This document shows, one piece after another, positions 1 to 6,933 of a stretch of DNA of 15,856 bases. The stretch comes from Baffinella frigidus (lineage: Eukaryota > Cryptophyceae > Cryptomonadales > Baffinellaceae). A model generated the notes under the pieces. It did not search any database. It was not told the DNA's origin and saw only the letters and a list, made by a program, of their open reading frames with translations. The DNA is taken from NCBI GenBank assembly GCA_026770585.1, contig MU646313.1, positions 132,238 to 148,093 on the forward strand, written 5' to 3'. The stretch's first letter is position 1. Every line of letters begins with the position of its first letter. Position numbers and translations under genes: made by a program.

Positions 1-84
1 AGGACCCTGCAGTAGGGCTCTGCCTAGGGCCCTACGGTGGTCCTAGGGGGGCGGGGCGTTTCTTATGAGCGAGGTACCTCTGTA
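1..84. mobile_element. Family A palindromic MITE-like element, copy 1 (cut by window edge)
   Basis: The right half of the family A element defined by copies at 499-619, 5022-5142 and 6934-7057. It keeps the core (CCTA...GTAGGG, GGTCCTAGGGGGG) and the right terminal repeat TTTCTTATGAGCGAGGTACC, ending in TCTGTA at 81-84. The left terminal repeat lies outside the window. No coding capacity; a non-autonomous TA-flanked DNA transposon is inferred from the other copies. Confidence 0.75.
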
Positions 85-144
85 CCGGCCTGGCATAGGA
101 TCGTCGCCACCGCGGAGAGGTTTGGGGTCCAAACCCCTGTAGGT

Positions 145-248
145 TATCCCTTAAGTGACCAGTAGGCTCATACGCCCTACGGTAGGGCCCTAGGACCTGC
201 CTACGGCGAGTTAGGGTGAAAAATCGCCCTATGGCCACTTAAGGGATA
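145..248. mobile_element. Family B palindromic MITE-like element, copy 1
   Basis: An imperfect palindrome of about 104 bp that begins TATCCCTTAAGTG and ends CACTTAAGGGATA. The inner part has CCTACGGTAGGGCCCTAGGACC, a core shared with family A. Both ends carry TA, which fits TA target duplication but could equally be part of the terminal repeat. Related copies are at 4253-4368 and, as a half element, 4012-4065. It is too short to encode a protein. Confidence 0.7.
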
Positions 249-250
249 CA

Positions 251-498
251 TGGCGGCCGGGTATGTAGCAGCGAGAGAGTGCAGCGTATTGGTACAGCGG
301 TGTTCAGTAGAAGATAGCTGTTCTGTAGAAGATAGCCACCTTAAACGAGAGAGACCGATATTCACGAGGAGATAGAAAGAGAGACCGCTATTAACGAAGA
401 GATAGAGAGAGTCCGTTATTAACGACGTCGTCAATAAATTGACACGGCCGTGTATGCAGGAGCGAGAGAGTGCACCGTATTGGCACAGAGGGCTTGAT
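251..498. repeat. Degenerate direct repeats and GA-rich minirepeats
   Basis: Two things are visible. First, a direct repeat: the stretch around 254-296 (GGCCGGGTATGTAGCAGCGA, then GAGAGTGCAGCGTATTGG) recurs at 446-488. Second, between them lie about three degenerate units of roughly 30 bp with the pattern GAGAGACCGNTATTAACGA, near 349, 379 and 409. The motif TTGACACGGCCG at 438-450 is a weak copy of the dispersed ACCAACACGGCCGCC motif found throughout the window. No gene is seen. Confidence 0.55.
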
Positions 499-619
499 TA
501 CAGGGGTACCTCGCTCATAAGAAAGCAACCCCCCCCTAGGACCACCGTAGGGCCCTAGGCATAGGCCTACTGTAGGTTCCAAGGGGGTGGCACTTTCTTA
601 TGAGTGAGGTACCCCTGTA
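499..619. mobile_element. Family A palindromic MITE-like element, copy 2
   Basis: A complete copy of 121 bp. It starts TACAGGGGTACCTCGCTCAT and ends with the matching inverse, finishing ACCCCTGTA. The terminal repeats run about 35 to 40 bp each, through AGAAA and a C-rich (left) or G-rich (right) tract. The core is CCTAGGACCACCGTAGGGCC. Each end carries TA. The right terminal repeat holds an ATG that opens a short MSEVPLY reading frame by chance. Confidence 0.85.
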
Positions 620-647
620 CACCGGCGTTTTCAGAGGAGGTGCGCTC

Positions 648-804
648 CACACAGCGGGCTTCGAAGGGGTGTTCGGCCCAAGTCGGGCCACCTTTCCGGT
701 ACCTTATCCTTACGAATCCCCCATATGTCCCGGATTGCCTACCGCAGGGTCCTATGTCTTATCGCTGAGGGGTTATTCAAAATCCCTCCGAAGTCCGCTG
801 TGTG
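648..804 (+). mobile_element. Family C palindromic element, copy 1
   Basis: An element of about 157 bp bounded by inverted CACACAGCGGRCTTCGRAGG. Inside, in order, it has CCTTATCC, a C-run, CCTACCGCAGGGTCCTA, GTCTTATCGCTGAGGGGTTA and TTCAAAATCCC. The copy at 10348-10511 has the same order in reverse orientation, and partial copies lie at 1350-1494, 4770-4850 and 9362-9436. No convincing target-site duplication is visible. No coding capacity. Confidence 0.7.
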
Positions 805-861
805 GGTAGAAGAAAGCCGCCGAGATGGTTCTAAACCAGGGGAGGAGGGCGCCGTTGGCGA

Positions 862-975
862 GAGGCCTTGTATTGATATCAAGAGGGAGGCCTTGAATTA
901 ATATTACGAGAGAGACCTTGTTTTAATATTGTATTAAATGAGGGACCTTGATTAATATCAACACGGCCGCCACGT
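862..975. repeat. AT-rich degenerate minirepeat (GACCTTGNATTAATATTA)
   Basis: Four loosely repeated units of about 25 to 32 bp: AGGCCTTGTATTGATATCAA, AGGCCTTGAATTAATATTAC, AGACCTTGTTTTAATATTGT and GGACCTTGATTAATATCAAC. The last runs into the dispersed ACACGGCCGCCACGTG motif at 959-975. No gene is seen. Confidence 0.55.
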
Positions 976-1011
976 GTGCACATCGACGGGGGCTGTGGTT
1001 GAGCAGGACCT

Positions 1012-1155
1012 ACCCACCAGCCCTCCCAAGTGGCTCAAATAGTGCCCTGGAAGGTCTTGAGATTTACCTTGCATCGGGGTCGGATCCGACCCCGATGTCA
1101 AGGTAAATCGAGAATGTTCCAGAGCACGATTTGAGCCACCTCCAAGGGCTAGTGG
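1012..1155. mobile_element. Foldback element, family D, sub-family CTACCCACCAGCCCTC
   Basis: One imperfect inverted repeat from end to end. The left arm ACCCACCAGCCCT, GTGGCTCAAAT, GATTTACCTTG pairs with the right arm CAAGGTAAATC, ATTTGAGCCAC, AGGGCTAGTGG. The centre, ATCGGGGTCGGA followed by its complement (1073-1096), is a perfect 24 bp palindrome around GGATCC. The terminal sequence matches the element at 2052-2191, so the two belong to one sub-family. It resembles foldback or MITE-type non-autonomous elements; no transposase is present. Confidence 0.75.
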
Positions 1156-1195
1156 ACAGACCGTGTAGTTTCGATTCTGTACCCGAAGAGTACCC

Positions 1196-1232
1196 GAGAG
1201 CGAGTCCCCCCTCGGTACAAACCGGCCAAATC
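1196..1232 (+). repeat. Direct repeat, unit 1 (unit 2 at 1555-1592)
   Basis: GAGAGCGAGTCCCCCCTCGG followed by TACAAACCGGCCAAAT recurs with a few substitutions at 1555-1592 (GAGAGCGAGCCCCCCATGGT, then GCAAACACGTCCAATAAA). The spacing of about 359 bp spans the foldback at 1236-1360 and the C element at 1350-1494, so a segmental duplication or two related element flanks are both possible. Confidence 0.5.
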
Positions 1233-1235
1233 CTA

Positions 1236-1360
1236 GCTCTGCCTCACACGGTTTGGCCTCGTCAATTTGACGAGACCGGAAGTCAATTCCCTGGGGGTTT
1301 GGGGGAAATTCGTCAACGTTTGGAGTGAAAACGATCAATCAACCCGAGTGAGGCAGCGCT
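1236..1360. mobile_element. Foldback element with GCTCTGCCTCACACGG ends
   Basis: The left end GCTCTGCCTCACACGGTTTG (from 1236) is matched in inverse at the right end AACCCGAGTGAGGCAGCG (to about 1358). Inside is a small palindrome, CGTCAATTTGACG (1260-1272). A lone matching end, TCAACCCGCGTGAGGCAGAG, occurs at 9036-9055. I infer a decayed foldback-type element. Confidence 0.5.
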
Positions 1361-1494
1361 GGAAATCGGAGAGCTTTTCTGTTACCTTATCCGTAGGAAC
1401 CCCCCTGTGTCCCTACGGCATTGCCTACCACTGGTTCTATGGACTATCCACTTCCGGGGTATTCGAGAAATGCCTGTGTAGTCCGCTGTGTCCT
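1350..1494 (+). mobile_element. Family C element, degenerate copy 2
   Basis: Contains TTACCTTATCCGTAGGAACC, a C-run, TGTGTCCCTACGG, TTGCCTACC and GGGGTATTCGAG, and ends GTAGTCCGCTGTGTCC, in the same order as the C element at 648-804. The left terminus is too diverged to place exactly. It is followed at once by a perfect 18 bp palindrome, GACCATCAATTGATGGTC, at 1497-1514. Confidence 0.6.
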
Positions 1495-1496
1495 TA

Positions 1497-1514
1497 GACC
1501 ATCAATTGATGGTC
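1497..1514. repeat. Perfect 18 bp palindrome
   Basis: GACCATCAATTGATGGTC equals its own reverse complement. It abuts the end of the degenerate C element. It may be a remnant terminus or chance; no function is assigned. Confidence 0.6.
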
Positions 1515-1685
1515 AAACAAGGGTCCAGAAACTGCGGCCTTTTCTAACGAAATCGGAGAGCGAGCCCCCCATGGTGCAAACACGTCCAATAAATTCCCGT
1601 CTCTCTTGGAAATCCGCCAGACGTCAACGATGAAAACTCTGGCGATCAAAACACTTGAGTTTCGACCGGCGGAGAGTTCCAGGTG

Positions 1686-1892
1686 TAGTGTGTGAGAGAA
1701 CTTCAGATCTAATCGCGGCGAGTGTTTTCCGAAAATACGATTTCCGGGAACTCCGATCCGATTTGAAACGAAAATTACTACACGGATGTGACCATTTTAA
1801 AAAAATCAGGCAAATTATGTGGTAATTTTCGTTGAAAATACTTTTAAAATCGTATTTTCGGAAAATACTCGTCCGGATGAGATCCTTGTAGT
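1686..1892. mobile_element. Foldback element, AT-rich, about 207 bp
   Basis: The left arm (GCGAGTGTTTTCCGAAAATA, CGATTT, then GAAACGAAAATTACTACAC) pairs with the right arm (GTGGTAATTTTCGTTG, AAAATCGTATTTTCGGAAAA, TACTCGTCCGGATGAGATCC). The arms are long and nested, with a short AT-rich loop around 1795-1815. No coding capacity. It is clearly lower in GC than its surroundings, as expected of an inserted element. Confidence 0.7.
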
Positions 1893-2051
1893 ACCAAAAA
1901 CCCCTGAGGGGGTCTTAGAATGTGGTCATGCTGGTCTTGTAATCAATAAATTCTCATATTTCAGGCTTCTGTGGTACTCTATCTGCCAGGTTTAGTAACC
2001 GTCATGGTACGAACCCTGCCGGGTTGAGTCAACCGAGGTTTGGGGGGCTGG

Positions 2052-2191
2052 CTACCCACCAGCCCTCACAGTCTGGGCAAACCGGGGGAAATGGCTCCAC
2101 AAATCCCCTTCAAAGCCGTCGGATTCCGACGGCCTCCAAGGGGATTTGGTGTGACTTTTTCGATTTGCCAAGTTGTGAGGGTTGGTGGCAG
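2052..2191. mobile_element. Foldback element, family D, sub-family CTACCCACCAGCCCTC, copy 2
   Basis: The termini CTACCCACCAGCCCTCACA and, inverted, TGTGAGGGTTGGTGGCAG pair with each other. Further in, CAAATCCCCTT pairs with AAGGGGATTTG. The centre GCCGTCGGA-T-TCCGACGGC (2115-2133) is a near-perfect palindrome. The ends match those of 1012-1155. A third, more decayed relative abuts it at 2192-2333. Confidence 0.7.
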
Positions 2192-2333
2192 CAGCCCTCA
2201 CAGGGCGCTCAAATGCCTCAAGGAGTTGGGTGTTTTTCGCCGGATTCCGGCGTCCTTGGCCCGATTTGTACCAGAAAAATAGACGGACCGATGTGATTTG
2301 GTCGTTATGTGAGGATTGGTGGTACCGGCGGCG
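2192..2333. mobile_element. Foldback element, family D, decayed copy 3
   Basis: Starts CAGCCCTCACAGGGCGCTCA and ends with the inverse TATGTGAGGATTGGTGGTA. The centre is CGCCGGA-T-TCCGGCG (2238-2252). It contains CGATTTGTACCAGAAAAAT, an internal motif also found in several other foldbacks in this window. The arms pair poorly outside the centre and ends, so it is older or recombined. Confidence 0.5.
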
Positions 2334-2603
2334 CGCGGTCGCGTCCTTGCCTCCGTCAAGCAGGTTCGTCAGATCCTCAACCTGGAGCCAACAAGCGCTC
2401 AGAGGGGGGGCTGCTTGGTTTGAATTGATTGGGGACTGGAGGGCTGGGGAAAGAGGCAAGTGTCGCGAAATGGCGACAGCAACAAACCCTGTACCATTTG
2501 GTCGAATCAGCTCTCCAATCTGACGTCCCGCACCCCTGCCCGCTGCTCTTCCTCACCATTGAAATTTCAATGATGAATTGGGTCAGAGTCGAACAGGTGG
2601 ATA

Positions 2604-2880
2604 TCACAGCGAGGATGGGGGGGGCAGAATGAGAGCAGGAACCACCTTGAACGACGCACGAGCACGCTCTGCTTTGATGTCCCCTCCCTGCGGCGTCTGC
2701 ATCCAGGCATCCTCATCTTTTCCGGTCATTTTAGGGGACGCCTGGCGGACAGTGCCGCAATTCCTGCCCACTAGGTGCGCGGCGAGACGGCTGCACGCAC
2801 CGCCGCGATACCAAAACGGGTCTGCAGAGATTGCTTCAGCCTCGTCCGGATCGAGCGCAAAATGCGGCCTTTTTTTCCTT
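2604..2880 (-). other. Possible exon remnant, minus strand (low confidence)
   Basis: The minus strand is open here and part of the 162-codon reading frame (2604-3092) has protein-like composition: FALDPDEAEAISADPFWYRG, then SRLAAHLVGRNCGTVRQ, then KMTGKDEDAWMQTPQGGD. The spacing of LAAHL-GR-TVRQ followed by KDEDAW is loosely like the end of one Myb/SANT repeat and the start of the next, but conserved tryptophans are missing and the likeness may be chance. The upstream part of the frame runs through the 42 bp palindrome at 2935-2976, so the full frame is not a gene. No start or splice sites could be fixed. I do not recognise a family. Confidence 0.2.
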
Positions 2881-2934
2881 GATCGTAGACAAGCGGACTT
2901 TCCGAGGTCGCCTTGAACCCCGATTTGTACCAGG

Positions 2935-2976
2935 GTGTCCAAATTGTCGCCCGAATTCGGGCGACAATTTGGACAC
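2935..2976. repeat. Perfect 42 bp palindrome
   Basis: GTGTCCAAATTGTCGCCCGA (2935-2954) with A2955 is followed without spacer by its exact reverse complement; the centre is GAATTC at 2953-2958. It is preceded by CGATTTGTACCAGG, the internal motif of the foldbacks. It is the only long palindrome here with no mismatch and no loop. Confidence 0.9.
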
Positions 2977-3088
2977 GACCTCAAAACCTGATTCTGGCGA
3001 GGCGGGTTTTGAGATGTGGTCAGCTGAGTGTAACGTGAGGTCAGCTGAGCCGTTAAGACCCGTCTTGTTCTGGCCTGCCGCCCCTGTT

Positions 3089-3163
3089 CCAACCTCTCTA
3101 TCGGCTGCTTTCAGCGCCGCGAAGCACTGCGTCTGCAGCTCCGTCTCCTCCGATCTCACATGC
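3089..3163 (-). other. Possible exon remnant, minus strand (low confidence)
   Basis: The minus strand reads HVRSEETELQTQCFAALKAA followed by DREVG with balanced, charged, helix-prone composition, unlike the low-complexity frames elsewhere. It is about 25 codons long. No start, stop or firm splice sites could be assigned and I do not recognise a family. A chance frame in GC-rich DNA remains possible. Confidence 0.2.
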
Positions 3164-3180
3164 AGGCAGGGGGGCGGTGA

Positions 3181-3516
3181 GGTTCGGGACAGGGAGAGGG
3201 GGGCGAGGGCGCGGAAGTGGGCGAAGATGAGGCGAAGGCGAGGAAGGGCACCGACCTCCAGAGCAACACCAACCAGTTCAACTTGAAGAAGGAGAATGCC
3301 GCGCTTGCAAGCAACCGCACCGAGGCGTGGGAGCGAGTCGACCAGGCGATACATGAGTCTCCGGACGCAGAGGGGGGCCGGGCGAAGATGGAGGGTGTGG
3401 ATGACTTGTTCAGGTGCACTCGCGGCTCCCGTGTAACCCTGACACAGCAACCTCCCACGGGGGGGGAGGAGGCGGGCCGCTTTACGTCGATTCTTCGCCG
3501 GCGCGCTCGACTGTAA
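3181..3516 (+). other. Possible exon, plus strand, coiled-coil-like (low confidence)
   Basis: The plus strand is open from just after a TGA at 3178 to about 3516. From 3217 to about 3420 the product is charged and helix-prone: EDEAKARKGTDLQSNTNQFN, LKKENAALASNRTEAWERVD, QAIHESPDAEGGRAKMEG. Codon choice there is G/C-ending and varied. After about 3430 the sequence turns to runs of G and loses protein character; CCCGTGTAACC at 3428-3438 could be a splice donor. No conserved domain is recognised. It could be one exon of a spliced gene, a gene relic or a chance frame. Confidence 0.28.
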
Positions 3517-4005
3517 GGCTGCGCGCAGCGGATATGGTATCCCAGCGGCCAGTGCCAGGGATATGGTATCCCCTCCCCGTGCGCGCGCCGCACGAGCTGC
3601 CGGCCGCCCCCTGCGGCGGAAAGCGGGGGTTCTGCGTTGCGAGTTTCCGTGAGCGCCTGACGTTCACCACGTCTGTTGGGGGGCGTGCCGTGCCGGGAGA
3701 GGCTGGAAATGTACTGTCCCTGCCCCACCCGCGCGCCGCAAGTGCCCAACGGCACCGGCTCCATGGCGGGGTTGCGTGTGAAACATTTCGGTGACTTGCA
3801 ACTCGCCAGACCCTCTGTAGTGGCGGGCGAGCGTCGGACCAGCCTCGAAGCCAACCGGAAATTTCCATGGTGGGGTCTGTGCGCTTGGGCGGAACTCTTG
3901 GCTGCCTGTTAACGGAGAAACTCGCGGATGGGCGTGTGTCTGGTTTGTTGGGCTGCAACAAAGGAGATGCGTGGGGTTGGTCAAAATTGACCCCAGAGAG
4001 GTCCT
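3517..4005. other. GC-rich stretch with no supported feature
   Basis: No repeat family, splice-framed exon or RNA gene is visible. There is a short direct repeat, GATATGGTATCCC, at 3532-3544 and 3559-3571. Long minus-strand frames (3156-3854 and 3482-3961) cross this region but have arginine- and proline-rich, shadow-like composition. Confidence 0.4.
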
Positions 4006-4011
4006 ACATGT

Positions 4012-4065
4012 TCGTCCTAGGGTCCTACAGTAGGGCGTATGAGCCTACTGGCCACATAAGGGATA
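4012..4065. mobile_element. Family B element, half copy
   Basis: CCTAGGGTCCTACAGTAGGG, then CGTATGAGCCTACTGGCCAC, ATAAGGGATA. This matches one half of the B element at 145-248 and ends in the same GGGATA terminus. The other half is absent. A full B copy lies 190 bp downstream, beyond the A element at 4094-4214. Confidence 0.6.
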
Positions 4066-4093
4066 TGCGCCCACACCGAGGCTGGGAGGGGCA

Positions 4094-4214
4094 TACAGGG
4101 GTACCTCGCTCATCAGAAACCAACCCCCCCCAGGACCCTACAGTAGGCCTATGCCTAGGGCCCTATGGTGATCCTAGGGGGGTGGGCGTTTCTTATGAAC
4201 GAGGTAACCCCGTA
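4094..4214. mobile_element. Family A palindromic MITE-like element, copy 3
   Basis: A 121 bp copy starting TACAGGGGTACCTCGCTCAT and ending GAACGAGGTAACCCCGTA. The core is CCTACAGTAGGCCTATGCCT, GGGCCCTATGGTG. The terminal repeats have several point changes (CATCAG, AACGAG, CCCCGTA), so it is older than the copies at 5022 and 5165. It lies between two B elements. Confidence 0.8.
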
Positions 4215-4252
4215 GCTCCTGGGCTCGCATGGCTACGACAGTCGGCGGGGAT

Positions 4253-4368
4253 CATCCCTTAAGTGCCCGCAGGTTGAATATTCACCCTAACTCGCCCTAG
4301 GACCTGCCCTAGGCAGGTCCTAGGGCCCTACCGTAGGGCGTAAGCGCCTACTGGCCACTTGGGCGATA
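4253..4368. mobile_element. Family B palindromic element, copy 2
   Basis: Starts CATCCCTTAAGTGCCCG and ends ACTGGCCACTTGGGCGATA. The centre CCTAGGACCTGCCCTAGGCA, GGTCCTAGGGCCC is itself a near-perfect palindrome. It matches the B element at 145-248 over the terminal repeats and over TTCACCCTAACTCGCC. Confidence 0.65.
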
Positions 4369-4465
4369 CTGCATGCTAGATCGACCCCATGAAGGTCCGA
4401 TTCGGTCGGCGTGGGCAGAAAATCTCACCAAACGGGACATCGTGAGCGATTGCAAAGTGCGGGGT

Positions 4466-4588
4466 ACACAGGGGTACCTCGCTCATATGAAACCACCACC
4501 TCCTAGGACCCTACAGTAGGCCTAGGCGTAGGGCCCTATGATGGTCCTAGGGGGGGTGCGCTTTCTTATGAGCGAGGTGCTACTGTGT
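4466..4588. mobile_element. Family A element, diverged copy 4
   Basis: ACACAGGGGTACCTCGCTCA on the left and TTATGAGCGAGGTGCTACTG on the right, with the core CCTACAGTAGGCCTAGGCGT. The right terminus has drifted (GCTACTGTGTGTGG in place of ACCCCTGTA), so the TA-flanked boundary is not clear here. Confidence 0.7.
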
Positions 4589-4725
4589 GTGGCTTCGGGC
4601 CCCGCTGCCGCGAAACTTGCCGCCTTGGCCTAAAATAAAAGCGCCCCCACGTTGCATACTGATCCCTTGCATGAGATTCCCAGGTATGAAATTTAAGTTA
4701 CGGGTTCGTGTACACGAGGTAGGCG

Positions 4726-4762
4726 CTACTTGTGGTTGGAGAGGGGCGAGTGGTGCGTGCCC
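4726..4762 (+). repeat. Direct repeat flanking the A-element pair, unit 1
   Basis: CTACTTGTGGTTGGAGAGGG, then GCGAGTGGTGC, is repeated at 5283-5315 (CTACTTGTGGTCGGAGAGTG, GCGAATGGTGC) right after the A element at 5165-5281. The 22 bp spacer between the two A elements (5143-5164, GTGTAGTCAGAGAGTGGCGA) is a third, diverged copy. The elements therefore sit among local duplicates of one short sequence. Confidence 0.6.
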
Positions 4763-4769
4763 CGCTCGA

Positions 4770-4850
4770 CCTTATCCGTAGGAACCCCCCTATGTCCCTA
4801 CGGGTTTCCTACTGTAGGATCCTCGGTCTTATCGCTTAGGGGTTATTCAA
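4770..4850 (+). mobile_element. Family C element, core-only copy 3
   Basis: CCTTATCCGTAGGAACC, C-run, TATGTCCCTACGGG, CCTACTGTAGGATCC, GGTCTTATCGCTTAGGGGTT, ATTCAA. This is the same order as the C element at 648-804 but without recognisable CACACAGCGG termini. It is a truncated or decayed copy. Confidence 0.6.
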
Positions 4851-5021
4851 GAGCTCAGGCGTCCAAGGAAGCATGGCCTTTCTGCAGAACCAGGTCCGGT
4901 TTTCGTCTATGTTGGGAGCTCGAAAACCCTTGAGGACCTCAAGGACTCCTCCGTTGCGGGTTTACGTCGATTCTTCGAGGGAGCAGCAAACGGGCGCGTG
5001 GTGACGACGAGGAGGCAACGC

Positions 5022-5142
5022 TACAGGGGTACCTCGCTCATAAGAAACCGCCTCCTCCTACGACCCTACAGTAGGCCTATGCCTAGGGTCCTAAGGTGGT
5101 CCTAGGGGAGGTGCGTTTTTTTATGAGCGAGGTACCCCTGTA
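5022..5142. mobile_element. Family A element, copy 5, well preserved
   Basis: 121 bp with intact ends TACAGGGGTACCTCGCTCAT and, inverted, GAGCGAGGTACCCCTGTA. The core is CCTACAGTAGGCCTATGCCT, AGGGTCCTAAGGTGG. It lies 22 bp upstream of another well-preserved copy at 5165-5281 in the same arrangement. Confidence 0.88.
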
Positions 5143-5164
5143 CGTGTAGTCAGAGAGTGGCGAG

Positions 5165-5281
5165 TACAGGGGTACCTCGCTCATAAGAAACCGCCCCCCC
5201 CCTAGGACCACCATACGGCCCTATTCATACTGTAGGGTCTTAGGGGGGGGGGCGGTTTCTTATGAGCGAGGTACCCCTGTA
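5165..5281. mobile_element. Family A element, copy 6, shortened core
   Basis: 117 bp with perfectly matching outer ends TACAGGGGTACCTCGCTCAT and its inverse, each flanked by TA. The C-run and G-run of the arms are long and pair. The core is shorter than in other copies (ACCACCATACGGCCCTATTC, ATACTGTAGGG). Confidence 0.88.
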
Positions 5282-5304
5282 ACTACTTGTGGTCGGAGAG
5301 TGGC

Positions 5305-5408
5305 GAATGGTGCAGGATCTGGAGGACGCGCTCCGCCTCCCGCGCCTCCTCGATCTCGGCCATCACGCGGAGACACCGCTCCTCGTGCCACGGCAGCGCC
5401 ACCACCTG
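5305..5408 (-). pseudogene. Exon-like fragment VVALPWHEERCL..., copy 1
   Basis: On the minus strand, after GGTTGGTGGCAG (a possible splice acceptor), about 34 codons read VVALPWHEERCLRVMAEI, then EEAREAERVLQILHH. The second half is a charged helix, likely coiled-coil. The sequence is protein-like, and pieces of it recur at 5570-5655, 5899-5990 and, more decayed, in every unit of the 289 bp array to 7110. Some copies keep the frame while changing other bases, which fits descent from a real exon. I do not recognise the family. None of the copies sits in a complete gene, so I call it a gene fragment; a short active exon cannot be ruled out. Confidence 0.4.
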
Positions 5409-5569
5409 CCACCAACCGAGAGGCGTGAGGACCTAGCCCAGGACGAGCCCGCCGCGGGCCATCAGGTCGACTGTACGCGGGGCTTAGTCCTGAACCAGAT
5501 CCTCACAAGGCCTCGCACGAGACGGTTGTTAGTACCAACGCGGCCGTCATGCATGCGGGTGTTAGTACC
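5409..5569. other. Spacer with two dispersed-motif copies
   Basis: Contains GTTAGTACCAACGCGGCCGT followed by CATGCATGC at 5528-5556, and a second GTTAGTACCAACGCG at 5561-5575. These are copies of the dispersed motif that reads MAxVLVLT on the minus strand. Nothing else is identified. Confidence 0.45.
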
Positions 5570-5655
5570 AACGCGCCCTGTATCCGCCATGCATGCTCCC
5601 CCCGCCGAGGCTGCGGCAGGATCTGGAGGACGCGCTCCGCCTCCCGTGCCTCCGG
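5570..5655 (-). pseudogene. Exon-like fragment EEAREAERVLQIL, partial copy
   Basis: The minus strand reads EAREAERVLQILPQPRRGEH followed by AWRIQG. The stretch 5613-5654 is nearly identical to 5309-5350, so this is a partial duplicate of the second half of the fragment at 5305-5408. It lacks the VVALPWHEERCL half. Confidence 0.35.
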
Positions 5656-5812
5656 AGGTGGAGTTAGAACCCATCCGGAAAATGACGACACGCCAGGTGC
5701 ACGCCGACATGCCCCTGCTGGAGAGAAGTCAAAACAGGATCCGCAGAAAGTCGACTGTAGCACCTCTCACGGAGGTTTGTAGGAGGTGGAGTTAGAACCC
5801 ATCCGGAAAATG
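5655..5812 (+). repeat. 30 bp direct repeat, units at 5655-5684 and 5783-5812
   Basis: GAGGTGGAGTTAGAACCCAT followed by CCGGAAAATG occurs identically twice, 128 bp apart. The DNA between is not repeated. On the minus strand both read FSGWVLTPPP. It is probably the trace of a tandem duplication; no function is assigned. Confidence 0.8.
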
Positions 5813-5898
5813 CTCGTATGCGCGGCCGACACGGGGTACAGTAAGTGGCACAATGCGTCGAGCATGTGCGGCGCTGACGCTGGTTGTTTGGCAATAGA

Positions 5899-5990
5899 TT
5901 ATCAATCTCTCCCGCGCCTCCTCGATCTCGGCCATCACGCGCAGGCACCGCTCCTCGTGCCACGGGAGAGCCACCACCTGCCACGGAGAG
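5899..5990 (-). pseudogene. Exon-like fragment SPWQVVALPWHEERCL..., copy 2
   Basis: The minus strand reads LTPVSPWQVVALPWHEERCL, then RVMAEIEEARERLIIYC. It follows the motif that reads VLGLTP here and VLVLTP in other units. It diverges from the copy at 5305-5408 after EEARE. This is the most complete copy inside the tandem array. CCGTGGCAG just before GTGGT could be a splice acceptor, or the frame may run through. Confidence 0.38.
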
Positions 5991-6933
5991 ACGGGTGTTA
6001 ATCCCAACACCGACGCCGTGTGCTCCCACGAGGCTGTGTCTGAGTAGAACCGCGCCCAGACACCGCTCTTCGTGCCACGGCAACGGTACCACCTGTAGGG
6101 TGTAGGGTGTAGGGTGCAGGGTGTAGGGTGTAGGGTGTAGGGTGTAGGGTTGAGTGTGTAGGGTTGACACCCAACAGACAGACGGTTGTTAGAAGCCTTG
6201 GACCGTGGGGTCGCAGCCATCACGCGGAGACACCGCTCTTGGTGCCACGGCAACGCTACCACCTGCCACGGAGAGACGGGTGTTAACACCAACACCGACG
6301 CCACGTATGCAGGCGGGTGTTAGTACTAACACCGACGCCATGTGTGCACCCCAAGTAGGACCACGTGGAGACACCGCTCTTCGTGCCACGGCAGCGCAAC
6401 CACCTGTAGGGTGCAGGGTGTAGGGTGTAAGGTGTAGGGTTAAGTGTTCAGGGTTTACACCACCAGACATACGGTTGTTAGAAGCCTTGGACCGTGGGGT
6501 CGCAGCCATCACGAGGAGACGCCGCTCTTGGTGCCACGGAAGAGCCACCACGTGCCACGGAGAGACGGGTGTGAATACCAACACCGACGCCACGTATGTA
6601 GACGGGTGTGAATACTAAAACCGACGCCATGTGTGCACCCCAAGTAGGACCACGTGGAGACACCGCTCTTCGTGCCACGGCAGCGCTACCACCTGTAGGG
6701 TGCAGGGTGTAGGGTGTAGGGTGTAGGGTTTAGTGTTGAGGGGTGACACCAACAGACAGACGGTTGTTAGAAGCCTTGGAGCGTGGGGTCGCAGGCATCA
6801 CGCGGAGACGCCGCTCTTGGTGACACGGAAGAGCCACCACGTGCCAAAGAAAGACGGGTGTGGATACCAACACCGACGCCACGTATGCAGGCGGGTGTTA
6901 GTACTAACACCGACGCCATGTGCGCACCCCCAG

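Noticed and set aside
600-809. Small gene starting MSEVPLY
   Set aside because: The start lies in the terminal repeat of the A element and the frame runs on into the C element at 648-804. Both are repeats found elsewhere, so the frame is accidental.
2836-3450. 204-codon minus-strand frame
   Set aside because: It runs through the perfect palindrome at 2935-2976 and changes character along its length. Only 3089-3163 looks protein-like.
3156-3854. 232-codon minus-strand frame
   Set aside because: The composition is rich in Arg, Pro and Ser without any recognised domain, and it overlaps the more protein-like plus-strand stretch at 3217-3420. It is the usual shadow frame of GC-rich DNA.
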